Shown here piece after piece: positions 23,906-36,700 of a stretch of 64,000 bases of DNA. The DNA comes from Caenorhabditis elegans (lineage: Eukaryota; Nematoda; Chromadorea; Rhabditida; Rhabditidae), in the NCBI RefSeq assembly GCF_000002985.6, contig NC_003282.8, positions 6,324,001-6,388,000 on the forward strand, read 5' to 3'. Numbering within the stretch: the first letter of the stretch is position 1; each line of letters begins with the position of its first letter. The translations under genes were made by a program, and so were the position numbers. The notes under the pieces were generated by a model. That model worked only from the letters and a program-made list of their open reading frames with translations. It was not told the origin of the DNA and did no database searches.

Positions 23906-26316
23906 CACCGGGTCACCTCTTCTCCCTTCGTGCGAGGCGTTAAGATTTCCAAAAACCCGCGAAATCGGAATTTGATAATTTCGCGAGAAAGGCGAAAACT
24001 ATATGTTTTCCCCGAGAAAGCGGAGCGAGTATCGTACCGCCAGCTTAAAGGCGCATCGCCTTTAGTGTTCGATGGGTCTCGACGCGATGAAATCTTGCCT
24101 TGGCCGCAGCGGCGATTTGTCACCATTCTACGTGTTGGTAACGAAAAAGGACGTAATTTTATCGATTTGCATAGATTTTTTTGGATTTTTCTTTGATTTT
24201 ATTGTATTTTTATCAAATTTTTAGTAGTTGTTAGGTTATTTATCGATTTTACTCGATTCTGTTGCGTTTCAAGCGTTTTTTCTCGTTTCGTAATGATAAA
24301 AATGTGGTAATTTTTACGTTTTTCAAGAGTAATCTGAGCAGATGCAGGATTTGCAGGAGGAATTCATTTAAATTCTCAGTTTTTACTTGTAACGCTCAGG
24401 AAGCGTACTTTCGGAAGTTCAAAGGCTGATTTTCCCCTGCAATTTGGGCACTTCATTAAGTTTTCTGTCCATTTCGAAATGGTCAGTGGTTCTCTCTCAT
24501 CTTGGAGAATATATGTTCGTTTCTGTCTTTTCTCTATCTCTCTGTCATACGCGCTCTTTTCAGTATTGTTATTTTATCCAAGCTTTTTTATTATATAATT
24601 TTTCGTTTATCGCTCTCTCCCTCTTATCGCTCTTTAACTTTTCTCTTTCCAATTTTCGTGCACTCGCGCACTCGCTCTCCCTATCCCTTTATCTATTTAT
24701 CTCTAACAAGCTACTTTGGTAATTTTCGCGTTAAAAAATCATGATCTGATAAACCAGGCCCCAAGAAAGACTTTCTATCGAGTGAAAGGCATACGTTTTT
24801 ATGTGAAAGTGACTCCATGAGTCTTGTGAATATTCCGATAACAATTATCGAGAGAATTTTGTGGATGATTTTCTTTGTGGTTACCAGGTAACCGGAGTCC
24901 ACATCGCAGAAAGAGCAATTCTTTATCGCGAAATTACGAGTTCAGGCCACGGCAGGGCTGTTATCAAGTCCAATTCGGCTACATTAGTTGAATGAGAAAT
25001 ATTATCGTGCATTTATGTCGCTTTTAAATTGACTGGTTGAGCCACATCAGAGTGTATAGGAGTACAAAGTCGACTCCGTGAGTCTCGAGTATATTCTGAT
25101 TTCAGTTATGGAGATAATCCGTCAGCTGGTTTGTGTGTGTACGATTAGATTACCGGTAGATTTCGCAATTTACTTTTCCGTTATCTATCGTTTTTCAAGG
25201 TATATCGTGTTCTCTTTTTTCCGGTGTATCTACTTCTCTTGATTACGTAGGATTTCTACAAGTCTATGAAGGACTAGCGCAAGATTACTAAGGAGAAACG
25301 CGAGTCTACGTAAGAGTGGCGCAGGTCTCCGCAAGAGTGGCTCAGGGCTACGTAAGAGTGGCGCAGACCTACGTAGGAGTGATGAAAAGCCAGACTGGAA
25401 GTTCGATTTTGAATTGGCTCTTTGAAAAGCATCGAACGTATACGGATAGTCAGACGATATGGAATAGCTACATTTCGGGCCCCAGGGGCTCCAAGCCCAA
25501 CAGTTGTCATTTATATCATGTTTTATTTTTTAAGAGGTGATATTTTTTCAGTGTTCATGCGTGTTTCGAGATCACGTATTTATTTACTCCCTCTAGATGT
25601 TATCCTTTGCTTTCCCGCGAATTTCATGATATCCGTTTTTCAACTAACCCCGTTTCCGCTATAATCACGACGCAGACTACGTAGGAGTAGAGCAAGTTTA
25701 CGTAGCAGGCATCCAAGTTTATGTAGGAAGTTGGCAGGGGCGGAGCTGAAAAAGTGAGACTCCGGTGCTTGACTCTTTCTATCAGTTTTTATCCTATACT
25801 GTTAAGCGGTCGATCTAGGCAGTTATCATATCGAGTCGCGCGTATATTCTCTCTTTTGTCGTCTGCTAAATCAGGATTAACGAGAGGCCGTGTTCTGGTA
25901 TACGTAAACTAGCTGTATACTTCTTTGGTTTCTTTGCCTACTCGTTTTTCATGGATTTAGTTTCAAACTATTTTCCGTTGCCTACTATTATTGACGACGA
26001 GGCTTCGTTAGTTTTGAGAAAGATAATGTAGAAGTACCGCAAGTGGACGTAGGAATTGCACACGTACAGCCCCACAAGACTGGACAAGAAATTCGAAGAC
26101 CGTGAAGTAATGTATTTAATTTCTCATTTTACCTTGCTATAATTGGTTCAGAGTTAAGTTGCGATTATCCGAGAGGCTGGATCCTGATATGGATATGACG
26201 AGGCAGTTACAGGCAGAGGGACCCGTCCTCTCTGAGTTTAAAGTCACACAGATGAGTGTAATCGGATAATTTTATGCAGTGTTTTTATCTCAATTAATTG
26301 GGTATTGAAGGGTTGG
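23906..26316. other. repeat-rich intergenic DNA
   Basis: No gene is supported. 24070-24100 holds a gggtctcgacgcgatgaaa segment related to the palindromic family. 24440-24720 is pyrimidine-rich with many tctct runs. 25290-25385 is a degenerate tandem array. Matching ggg/agt motifs (acgtagga) are scattered to 26060. Confidence 0.5.
25296..25385. repeat. degenerate short tandem repeat
   Basis: Four to five imperfect copies of ctacgtaagagtggcgcag in about 90 bases, with isolated related pieces (ctacgtaggagta, tacgtagca) near 25675-25720 and 26040. Confidence 0.65.
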
Positions 26317-26677
26317 TACACTCAAAATAAAAAAAACTGCGTGGCGTGTACTGCAGAAAACCTCATATTTAGGCCCCGCCTTTTCCTCGTTCACTCACGG
26401 AGAAAAGGCAAAAATTTGGGAACCAACCAATATCAGGCCGCCGACATCCTACGGGTTCCGCGCTCCGCTATGTTAAACTCGCTGTGGGCGTGGCGAGCTG
26501 TCTCCGCCCGCTGCGAGTTAAACGTAGCGGCGCGCGGAACCCGTAGGATGTCGGCGGCCTGATATTGGTTGGTCCCCAAATTTTTGCCTTTTCTCCGTGA
26601 GTGGACGAGAAAAAGGCGGGGCCTAAATATGAGGTTTTCTGCAGTACACGCCACGCAGTTTTCTTATTTTGAGTGTA
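26317..26677. mobile_element. near-perfect palindromic element flanked by TA
   Basis: The ends are TA-cactcaaaat and attttgagtg-TA, fitting a Tc1/mariner-type TA target. The arms are nearly identical: actgcgtggcgtgtactgca, aggccccgccttt, ccgccgacatcctacgggtt and their complements. The central spacer is about 40 bases (cgctgtgggcgtggcgagct). It is GC-richer than its surroundings. The same ends occur in a short relic at 62277-62375. Confidence 0.85.
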
Positions 26678-27321
26678 TCAGACCTGTGCGGCATTCGGAA
26701 TTTTTCGGCATAACGGCATATGCCGCCAAAAAATTTTTTCGGCATATCGGCATATGCCGATATGCCGTCCATTTTTCTTTTCGGCATAACCGCATTTTCG
26801 GCATATGCCGTGAATTTTGAAATCGGCATTTCGGCATATGCCGCGCTCCAAAAACCGGCATTATGCCGGCATTCGGCATTCGGCATTTCGGCATTTTGAA
26901 CTATTGTTTTCCAGTTACAAAAAAATCAACAAGATTTAAATGTTTTCAATCAAACTTCCATGTGCTTTATATCATTACCAATATCTAAAAAATAGTATTC
27001 GTCTGATTTTGGTATGTGACGTAGCACTACAGGTATGCACAATTTTTGGCTTTTGACAAGATATTGAGTTGGGGTTACTGGTTAGATGTTTTTATGTTTT
27101 TGTAGGAGTACTTTAATGCGACCAACAGCTATGAAACCCCCTCCACTTGAGCTGTATAGGGCATCTGCAAACTTTTTTGGGAAACTAATATTGACATCGG
27201 ATGCAGCATACCAAAAAACCTCTGTATCTACAACTTTATACTCACATTTCAAAATTGAAGATAAAAGAGCAAAAATTTGAAAAGTCGACCGCCCAAATGC
27301 TATGGGACACCCTGACTAGGA

Positions 27322-27409
27322 ATCCGTCAGAAGGTGCTCATGCGACTTACATATTAGATATATTTCATTCGATCTTATATGTAAGTCCAATGAGCAACTT
27401 CTGACGGAT
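27322..27409. repeat. 88-bp hairpin
   Basis: tccgtcagaaggtgctcatg and gacttacatat pair with atatgtaagtc and caatgagcaacttctgacgga. The loop is about 18 bases. Confidence 0.75.
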
Positions 27410-27574
27410 CATTAGTGTGATTTTCGAGAATTTCACACAAAATTCACATTTTCTTCGCAAAACATTAAATTTTCCATTTTCAAAATAATATTTAATGGAG
27501 TACTCTGGTAGTGTACTGTTTGTTTTTTATATCATGGAAATTACTGAAAACGTGCAAAAAAAATTGTAAGTATG

Positions 27575-28170
27575 TTAAAGGGGGAGTACAGTTTGTGGGT
27601 ATTTTGCTTAAATAGACTAAAACTGGTCCAAAACCACCGAATTTCATAATGAGACTTCACAAAAAATTTCCAAAAATTTTTTATGGCCGGTCAAATTTTC
27701 GAAAAAAAAGAGCCAAATTTTGCTAAAATCTAAAATTTCGCGCACTTTTCTTTGTCACAGCTGCTGGATTTTTGTTTTTCTGAAATTATCACCCTTTAAT
27801 CCTTATTTTGGTAATTTATCTCGCCGGAAATTCGTTGATTGAGACAACTTTTGAGCCGCTAGGCATCCAATTTTGATCATTTTTGGATGCTATCGGCCTA
27901 AAAGTTGTCTTAATCAACGAATTTCCGAGAGATAAATTACTAAAATAAGGATTAAAGGATGATAATTTCAGAAAAACAGAAATCCAGCAGCTGTGACAAA
28001 GAAAAGTGTGCGAAATTTTAGATTTTAGCAAAATTTGGCTCTTTTTTTTTCGAAAATTTGACCGGCAATTTGTGAAAATTTTTTGTGAAGTCTCATTATG
28101 AAATTCGGTGGTTTTGGACCAGTTTTAGTCTCTTTAAACAAAATACCCACAAACTCTACTCCCCCTTTAA
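27575..28170. repeat. 596-bp palindrome within the composite element
   Basis: The arms begin ttaaagggggagta and end tactccccctttaa, with long matching stretches such as gaaattcggtggttttggac and cagctgctggatttttgttt. The centre is near 27875. A diverged single arm is found in shl-1 intron 3. Confidence 0.85.
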
Positions 28171-28587
28171 TGTACACGCCTTGAAACATATTGGTGCATT
28201 TTCAGACAATTTTCGAGTCAAGCCAAAATTGTTGCAGAAATTTTTCAAATGCTCGAGCAAAAAGCTTCAAGAAATCTCAAAAATGGAACAATCTGCGTAG
28301 AAACCTTACTATTTGCATAATCTTTATGTTTCATCGGATACACGAAAATTATGAAAATATGGTTTTTGACAAAAAAAACCAAAGCCAAAAATGCAGGAAA
28401 AAACGACATAATGCCGTCATAATGTCGGCATTATGCCGTTATGCCGGTCATTTTATTTTTCGGCATAACGTCATTTTCGGCATATGCCGTGAATTTTCAA
28501 ATCGGCATAACGGCATATGCCGTGCTCCAAAAACCGGCATTATGCCGGCATCGGCATATGCCGAATGCCGCATGCCGCACAGGTCTG

Positions 28588-30023
28588 GTTGGTATCTTGT
28601 CAAAATTTTATGTGCGTAACTCTTCCCGTCATACTTTCGGTCGAGACACACTAAGACTTGACCTCTATAGCCCCAGGCTCTGCTTGTTCTACCCTATACC
28701 ACACTATAACCCAAAAAATAAATCCATAATACCATAAATTTCGTGTTGACAAGAGCGCAGCTTGAGCTGGGAAAACTATTTCTCGGAGAGCGAAGCGAAA
28801 CGAGAAACATAATTATTCATTGTTATATCTGGGTTTCTTAAATCAGAACACTCTATTCGAAAAATATATCTGTTTCTGTGCACTACATGTGTGTGGGAAG
28901 TGATCGATAGTGCGCGAATACGATAGATTTGGCGGGAAAACAGTTGAGGAGGGAAGAGGTGCCCCAATTTTGATGTCTGATTTCTTTTTCGTATCCCGTT
29001 TAATAACTTATAGAACTTTAGTGATTATGCATAATTTATTTCTACAATTTCTTTTTGGTTTTTATTTCATATTTTTCTCCTTTTTGGTACAAAAATACTT
29101 GAATGATAGCTTCACTTGTATTTTCGTGTATATTCACATTGATGAAAATGTAAAACTTTGAATTTTTCGCTTTTTTTCATCGACTGGGATCGAACGCGTT
29201 TTTCCGTTTTGAATACAACTTCTGATTTTCTAAATGTAGACTTAAAAAAATGAACAAATCATGCGAAAATTGCCAACAGGAAAAGGAAGATCGGAAAATA
29301 GGCTCCGACCCTATATGAGCGTTTTGGTGTGTTTTCAGTTAATTTTTCTCGTGCATCCTCAATTTTTTTCGAATATTTCTCTTATTTACATGTTAATATT
29401 TATGACTGAGTATTACAGTTTAGGATAAAAAACCACATGTGATGACCACCTCTAATGCGATTTTCTGCTCTCTTTAAATTTTCCCTTTTATTTTTAAAAG
29501 AATATGCATAAGTTTTTATTTGATCACATTAAAATTAAAAAAAAATTATAGTACTCTATTTGTTTTGCAAAAAAGCGGAAAATAGGGGCAGTTACTCTTT
29601 AAAGGAATACTGACTGTAGCACTGGTGTCGATTTACGGAAACCGTTTATTAATCGATAAAATATTAAAAGAAAACACAAAAATAACAATTACGCAAAACG
29701 AAAGAAAATTGACTAATTGCTGTCACAATTCGAACATAAATTTGTTTAAAAAAATGCGCCCGTAAATCGACACCATCGCTGCAGTATCCTTTCAAAAAGT
29801 TACTGAAGTTTTCGCTACGAGATAATTTTGCCAATTATTCTGTTTGGTACGTAATTTAGCGTTCTCATAATAAACCTGTTAATCATCCACGGATATCCTA
29901 TTGCCCTTCGAGCTCCTTCATCGATTTTTTTTTCGCAAATTACTATCCTTCTAACACGTTTTCAAAAATCAATGGAAAATCTCTAATTGTCTAAACACTG
30001 TTATATTTACAGATACAACCAGA
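28588..30023. other. intergenic DNA before the 30-kb gene
   Basis: AT-rich, with an inverted repeat at 29594-29804 and nothing else supported. A tatatttacag acceptor ends at 30012, 11 bases before the next gene's ATG. Confidence 0.5.
29594..29804. repeat. inverted repeat, tttaaagg/ctgtagc type
   Basis: ctctttaaaggaatactgac and ggtgtcgatttacgg on the left pair with ccgtaaatcgacacc and gcagtatcctttcaaa on the right. Confidence 0.75.
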
Positions 30024-33000
30024 ATGCCGGCTTCTTCTACCTCAGCTCAAGATGATGATTCAACAGTTCTCGAGATTTCAAATTTAGCCCCCTCGGTTAC
30101 AAAGGTTTGTAGTTTTCCTTTAAAAATAAATATTAAAGTTTAATTCAACTCATACTTTACGAAGTTTAATTTCAGGCTGATTTGGAGAAGCTCACCGAAA
30201 AGTACGAGCCCGTTTCCATCGAAATGAGAGATCCAGGAAAAGTGGATATCCGTGTGTTCAAAACATTCAGGAAACGTTGCCGACATTCAACAGACTTGAA
30301 CCTGTGAATGGATTTCTCAGTGGAATCAAAGTCCGAAACTTCATGCTCAACAGTTCCATTGAAACTTCGGTTCTGGCAACCATCTCCGAAATGGTGGAAG
30401 TGGATAAGGATCCTCGAGTGCATCTGGAAAGATTCACACTAATTTGTCACTATATGAAAAATGAACTGAGAGGTGAGTTTGGTTAAATCAAGATATATTT
30501 TTTGAAAAATGGAAAAAGTGATCTTGCTTACGTGAGAAATTTGGCAAATACTCCCACTAAGACGTTCTCAACTACTTACATACTCAACTGCTTACATTGC
30601 TCAGCTACGTACATTCTCTCATGCTGACATCTGCTCTGCTGCAGACAGAGTGCTCGTCTACCGACATTCTCTTCCACTTACATGATCTTGTGCTTACGCA
30701 GTACTTAAAATTCTCACCCTCATACAATCTTTTTTGATTTTTGAGCTTCATGGCCGAATCTTCTCCATTCTCTTTCCAATTGATGCTTATTTAATCGAAT
30801 GATTTTAATAATTGAATGTTTCATAACAAAAAAAAGGCACAGTGGTAGTGAAAACTAAGATTGAAAAAATTTTAGAATTATAAGATCTTAACATCGGAAA
30901 ATGACAACAGTCACGTTGATAATGACAACAAAAATAGAAAAAATTAAGAATTATGAGATCTTAACAAATAACAAATTGATAGTTGATAGTGACAACATTG
31001 ATAGTGACAATAAAGCTTGAAAAAATTTAAAATTTATTCTCCAGTTCCAGATATTTAAATTTTTATACAATTTGTGCTCTTAAGATTTTTTATATATAAA
31101 AAATTGAAAATTCTGAAAATTTTGGGCAAACACTCATTGACTACCTTCTCATTGACTACCTTTGCTCATTGACTACCCTTCGGCTCATTGACTACCTTTG
31201 CTCATTGACTACCTTTCGGCTCATTGACTTCCTTCAGTTGCTCATTGACTACCTTTATCTAATTTTTCAGAATTTTCAGTTTTTTTTCGCTGAAAAATCA
31301 GAATTTTCAATAACATGTTACTTTTTGATGTCTAAGAAGGTCGTGCTCTTTCTCACTTCCTAAAATTCCGGAAAAAATGGAGATGAGATCTGATGTATAA
31401 ATGCTCATTGACTACCTTCAAATGCTCTTTAACTACCTCTATCTAATAAAATTTTCCAAAATTTTTTTTGAAAACTTTTGAAAATTTGATCAGAAAAATG
31501 CAATGTTTGTAGTTTTTCTCTAGTTTGGATGTCCTGCATACGATTGCAGACGAAAACCTGAGGTTTAGTAGAACACCTAAGCTCAAAAAATGCACTCACT
31601 TCGGATGCTGATATCTCCGTGGAAAAATTTTTTATGACAAAGTGATCAACTACAAAGTTGTTTATCTTAATATAAAGTACAATTTTGTAGTTAATCGTTT
31701 TTTATCAAAAAATTTGTTGGTTGAGATATGAACAGAAAAAGAAGAAGAAAATACAAGCATGAAGGTGCCGAACTTTACACAACTTTATCTCGACCAACAA
31801 CTTTTTTGATAAAAAACAATCAGCTACAAAGTTGTACTTTAGATTAAGATAAACAACTTTGTAGTTGATCACTTTGTCGTAAAAAATTTTTCCACGGAGA
31901 TATCAGCATCCGAAGTGAGTGCATTTTTTGAGCTTAGGTGTTCTACTAAACCTCAGGTTTTCGTCTGCAATCGTATGCAGAACATCCAAACTAGAGAAAA
32001 ACTACAAACATTGCATTTTTCTGATCAAATTTTGAAAAGTTTTCAAAAAAAATTTTGGAAAATTTTATTAGATAGAGGTAGTTAAAGAGCATTTGAAGGT
32101 AGTCAATGAGCATTTATACATCAGATCTCATCTCCATTTTTTCCGGAATTTTAGGAAATGAGAAAGAGCACGACCTTCTTAGACATCAAAAAGTAACATG
32201 TTATTGAAAATTCTGATTTTTCAGCGAAAAAAATTGAAAATTCTGAAAAATTAGATAAAGGTAGTCAATGAGCAACTGAAGGAAGTCAATGAGCCGAAAG
32301 GTAGTCAATGAGCCGAAGGGTAGTCAATGAGCAAAGGTAGTCAATGAGCCGAAAGGTAGTCAATGATCTAAGGTAGTCAATGAGCAAAGGTAGTCAATGA
32401 GCCGAAGGGTAGTCAATGAGCAAAGGCAGTCAATGAGAAGGTAGTCAATGAATGTTTGCCAAAATTTTGAGGAAGAGCATTCATGCTTCAGATCTCTTGT
32501 CCATTAATTTCCAGAAAATTAGAGAGTGAGAATGGGCAGGGCCATCTTAGACATCAAAAAACTACCATATCTGAAATAATGGATAAAAAATATCAAAATG
32601 AGCAAAATGTATTCAGCAGAGAAGGATTGTATGAGGGGGAGAATACCGTTTTGTCTTTATGTGAGCACTTTGTATGAAGGAGAGAATTTTAAGTACTGCG
32701 TATGCACAAGATCATGTAAGTGGGAGAGAATGTAGGTAGACGAGCACTTTGTCTGCAGCGGAGCAGGTGTGTGTGAAGCGGAGAATGCCATTTTGTCTTT
32801 ATGGGAGCACGATGTATGAGGCAGAGAATTCCAAGTACTGAGCGTATGCAACGGAGCCATGTATGCAGCGGAGCAAATGTAGGTAGTTGAGTATGTAAGT
32901 AGTTGAGAACGTCTTAGTGGGAGTATTTGCCAGAAATTTTCGTCAAATATTAACTTTGAAAAATCGATGATTAAAAATCATATTCTTTTCAGGACAATCA

Positions 33001-33054
33001 ATCTATGCTCATTTGCCAGACCATCTCAAACGAATGGCTAGAGGTCCCCGATAG
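30024..33054 (+). CDS. unrecognised small protein with a possible RRM start; gene model uncertain
   Basis: Exon 1 is 30024-30104 (27 codons, Ser/Asp-rich, then LEISNLAPSVTK). The last exon is 32993-33054 and ends MARGPR. The middle exon is ambiguous. From the best acceptor (30175) the frame reads ADLEKLTEKYEPVSIEMRDP, RRM-like, but stops at 30305-30307. The downstream frame that joins the last exon (NRLEPVNGFLSG, VEVDKDPRVHLERFTL, phase correct at 30472) opens from another acceptor at 30270. A 59-base intron 30212-30270 would reconcile both (about 131 aa); skipping to 30271 is also in frame. A one-base indel near 30253 would fuse the frames too. Intron 30473-32992 holds a 2.4-kb palindrome. 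A polyadenylation signal lies at 33227. I do not recognise the family. Confidence 0.5.
30543..32931. repeat. 2.4-kb palindrome inside an intron
   Basis: The outer ends ggcaaatactcccactaaga and its complement lie at 30543 and 32931. Inner arms include multiple copies of tcattgactacctttgc on the left and gcaaaggtagtcaatga on the right, and a very similar 600-base core centred near 31760. The arms differ mainly in the number of gactacc copies and in the outer 200 bases. Confidence 0.85.
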
Positions 33055-33473
33055 ACAAAAATCATGATCCAAAGGAACACTATTTCTATTGTTTTACTGC
33101 ATGTATTTAAAATATCATCGCCTTCTCCCCATTTTCTCGTGATTCGCTTCTTCGGTTCTTTTTATACTAAACTTCTGTGAAATGACCTAAATATGTAACC
33201 CCAATCTATGTAAAATGGCTTTAGAAAATAAAATTAGCTTGTACAATCATCATTACTTATTGTTATAGGGGTTTAGGACTGTGCCAATCCTAACCTTTAA
33301 ACTATAGAAAAACACAGTTTCATTGCAATGTGTTTATTGAGAAAAGCGAGAGAAGGACGGGTGCCCTTCTTTCAGAAATGTATCAAGGGAAAAGGAATAA
33401 AACTTGGCATAGAGAACTTGTTGAAAAAAACAGACAGTGACCAGTTGCCCATTGATTTGTTTGATCGATCCTG
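33055..33473. other. 3' UTR and following intergenic DNA
   Basis: 3' UTR of the preceding gene with a polyadenylation signal near 33227, then unremarkable sequence to the hairpin at 33474. Confidence 0.5.
33227..33232 (+). terminator. AATAAA polyadenylation signal
   Basis: Canonical hexamer 173 bases after the stop codon at 33054, followed by T/G-rich sequence. Confidence 0.55.
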
Positions 33474-33615
33474 ATCAAGGGTGTAATTTTTCGAATTCTC
33501 GATTTTTTCGATTTTTCGATGTTTTCGGTGAACATCGAAAAATTGAAAATCGAAAAACGAAACTTTTTCGATTTTTCGATTTTCTGAAAAAATCGAAAAA
33601 ATTGGCACCCTTGAT
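33474..33615. repeat. hairpin of tcgatttttcga words
   Basis: atcaagggtg and cacccttgat close a stem made mostly of cgattttttcgatttttcga and its complement. The loop is near cggtgaaca. Confidence 0.8.
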
Positions 33616-33664
33616 ACTTATACGGTAAAAGCAGCATAATCACATCAGGTGCTTAAAATACTAT

Positions 33665-33783
33665 CAGAAAAAAATCCTCGTTACCCCCCTTACGATTTTT
33701 TTCAGAAAAAATCCTCGTTACCCCCCTTACGATTTTTTTCAGAAAAAATCCTCGTTACCCCCCTTACGATTTTTTTCAGAAAA
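33665..33783. repeat. 37-bp tandem repeat, just over three copies
   Basis: The unit contains aaatcctcgttacccccctt followed by acgattttttcag. Copies start at 33665, 33703, 33740 and 33777. It runs straight into the 25-bp minisatellite. Confidence 0.9.
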
Positions 33784-36700
33784 AATAAATAAGATGGCAG
33801 AACAATAGAGTAAATAAATTAGCAGAACATTAGAGTAAATAAATTGGCAGAACATTAGAGTAAATAAATTAGCAGAACATTAGAGTAAATAAATTAGCAG
33901 AACATTAGAGTAAATAAATTAGCAGAACATTAGAGTAAATAAATTAGCAGAACATTAGAGTAAATAAATTAGCAGAACATTAGAGTAAATAAATTAGCAG
34001 AACATTAGAGTAAATAAATTAGCAGAACATTAGAGTAAATAAATTAGCAGAACATTAGAGTAAATAAATTAGCAGAACATTAGAATAAATAAATTAGGAG
34101 AACATTAGAGTAAATAAATTAGCAGAACATTAGAGTAAATAAATTAGCAGTACATTAGAGTAAATAAATTAGCAGTACATTAGAGTAAATAAATTAGCAG
34201 AACATTAGAGTAAATAAATTAGCAGAACATTAGAGTAAATAAATTAGCAGAACATTAGAGTAAATAAATTAGGAGAACATTAGAGTAAATATATTGGCAG
34301 AACATTAGAGTAAATAAATTAGCAGAACATTAGAGTCAATATATTGGCAGAACATTAGAGTAAATAAATTAGCAGAACATTAGAGTAAATAAATTAGCAG
34401 AACATTAGAGTAAATAAATTAGCAGTACATTAGAGTAAATAAATTAGCAGAACATTAGAGTAAATAAATTAGCAGAACATTAGAGTAAATAAATTAGCAG
34501 AACATTAGAGTAAATAAATTAGCAGAACATTAGAGTAAATATATTGGCAGAATATTAGAGTAAATAAATTAGCAGAACATTAGAGTAAATAAATTAGCAG
34601 TACATTAGAGTAAATAAATTAGCAGGATATTAGAGTAAATAAATTAGAAGAACATTAGAGTAAATAAATTAGCAGTACATTAGAGTAAATAAATTAGCAG
34701 TACATTAGAGTAAATAAATTAGCAGAACATTAGAGTAAATATATTGGCAGAACATTAGAGTAAATAAATTAGCAGAACATTAGAGTAAATATATTGGCAG
34801 AACATTAGAGTAAATAAATTAGCAGAACATTAGAGTAAATAAATTAGCAGTACATTAGAGTAAATAAATTAGCAGAACATTAGAGTAAATAAATTAGCAG
34901 AACATTAGAGTAAATATATTGGCAGAATATTAGAGTAAATAAATTAGGAGAACATTAGAGTAAATAAATTAGCAGTACATTAGAGTAAATAAATTAGCAG
35001 AACATTAGAGTAAATATATTGGCAGAATATTAGAGTAAATAAATTAGGAGAACATTAGAGTAAATATATTGGCAGTACATTAGAGTAAATAAATTAGCAG
35101 AACATTAGAGTAAATAAATTAGCAGAACATTAGAGTAAATAAATTAGCAGAACATTAGAGTAAATAAATTAGCAGAACATTAGAGTAAATAAATTAGCAG
35201 AACATTAGAGTAAATAAATTAGCAGAACATTAGAGTAAATAAATTAGCAGAACATTAGAGTAAATAAATTAGCAGAACATTAGAGTAAATAAATTAGCAG
35301 AACATTAGAGTAAATAAATTAGCAGAACATTAGAATAAATAAATTAGGAGAACATTAGAGTAAATAAATTAGCAGAACATTAGAGTAAATAAATTAGCAG
35401 AACATTAGAGTAAATGTATTGGCAGAACATTAGAGTAAATATATTGGCAGAACATTAGAGTAAATAAATTAGCAGTACATTAGAGTAAATAAATTAGCAG
35501 TACATTAGAGTAAATAAATTAGGAGAACATTAGAGTAAATAGATTAGCAGAACATTAGAGTAAATAAATTAGCAGAACATTAGAGTAAATAAATTAGCAG
35601 AACATTAGAGTAAATAAATTAGCAGAACATTAGAGTAAATATATTGGCAGAACATTAGAGTAAATAAATTAGCAGAACATTAGAGTAAATAAATTAGCAG
35701 AACATTAGAGTAAATAAATTAGCAGAACATTAGAGTAAATAAATTAGCAGAACATTAGAGTAAATAAATTAGCAGTACATTAGAGTAAATAAATTAGCAG
35801 AACATTAGAGTAAATAAATTGGCAGAACATTAGAGTAAATAAATTAGCAGGATATTAGAGTAAATAAATTAGAAGAACATTAGAGTAAATAAATTAGCAG
35901 TACATTAGAGTAAATAAATTAGCAGTACATTAGAGTAAATAAATTAGCAGAACATTAGAGTAAATATATTGGCAGAACATTAGAGTAAATAAATTAGCAG
36001 AACATTAGAGTAAATAAATTAGCAGAACATTAGAGTAAATAAATTAGGAGAACATTAGAGTAAATAAATTAGCAGTACATTAGAGTAAATAAATTAGCAG
36101 AACATTAGAGTAAATAAATTAGCAGTACATTAGAGTAAATAAATTAGGAGAACATTAGAGTAAATAAATTAGCAGTACATTAGAGTAAATAAATTAGCAG
36201 TACATTAGAGTAAATAAATTAGCAGAACATTAGAGTAAATAAATTAGGAGAACATTAGAGTAAATAAATTAGGAGAACATTAGAGTAAATAAATTAGCAG
36301 TACATTAGAGTAAATAAATTAGCAGAACATTAGAGTGAATAAATTAGGAGAACATTAGAGTAAATAAATTAGGAGAACATTAGAGTAAATAAATTAGCAG
36401 TAAATTAGAGTAAATAAATTAGGAGAACATTAGAGTAAATAAATTAGCAGTACATTAGAGTAAATAAATTAGCAGAACATTAGAGTCAATATATTGGCAG
36501 AATATTAGAGTAAATAAATTAGCAGAACATTAGAGTGAATAAATTAGGAGAACATTAGAGTAAATAAATTAGGAGAACATTAGAGTAAATAAATTAGCAG
36601 TACATTAGAGTAAATATATTGGCAGAACATTAGAGTAAATAAATTAGCAGAACATTAGAGTGAATAAATTAGGAGAACATTAGAGTAAATAAATTAGGAG

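Larger units (their letters stand above)
26679..28587. mobile_element. 1.9-kb composite with ggcatatgccg-rich inverted ends
   Basis: Starts cagacctgtgcggcattcgg and ends with the complement ccgcacaggtctg. Each 200-base end is packed with ggcat/atgccg palindromic words. The interior holds a separate long palindrome (27575-28170) and a hairpin (27322-27409). No transposase-like ORF is seen. It abuts the 26317-26677 palindrome. Confidence 0.7.

Noticed and set aside
26305-26894. Several ORFs on both strands within the palindromes
   Set aside because: Mirror-image translations of inverted repeats (the same peptide appears from each arm); no transposase signature.
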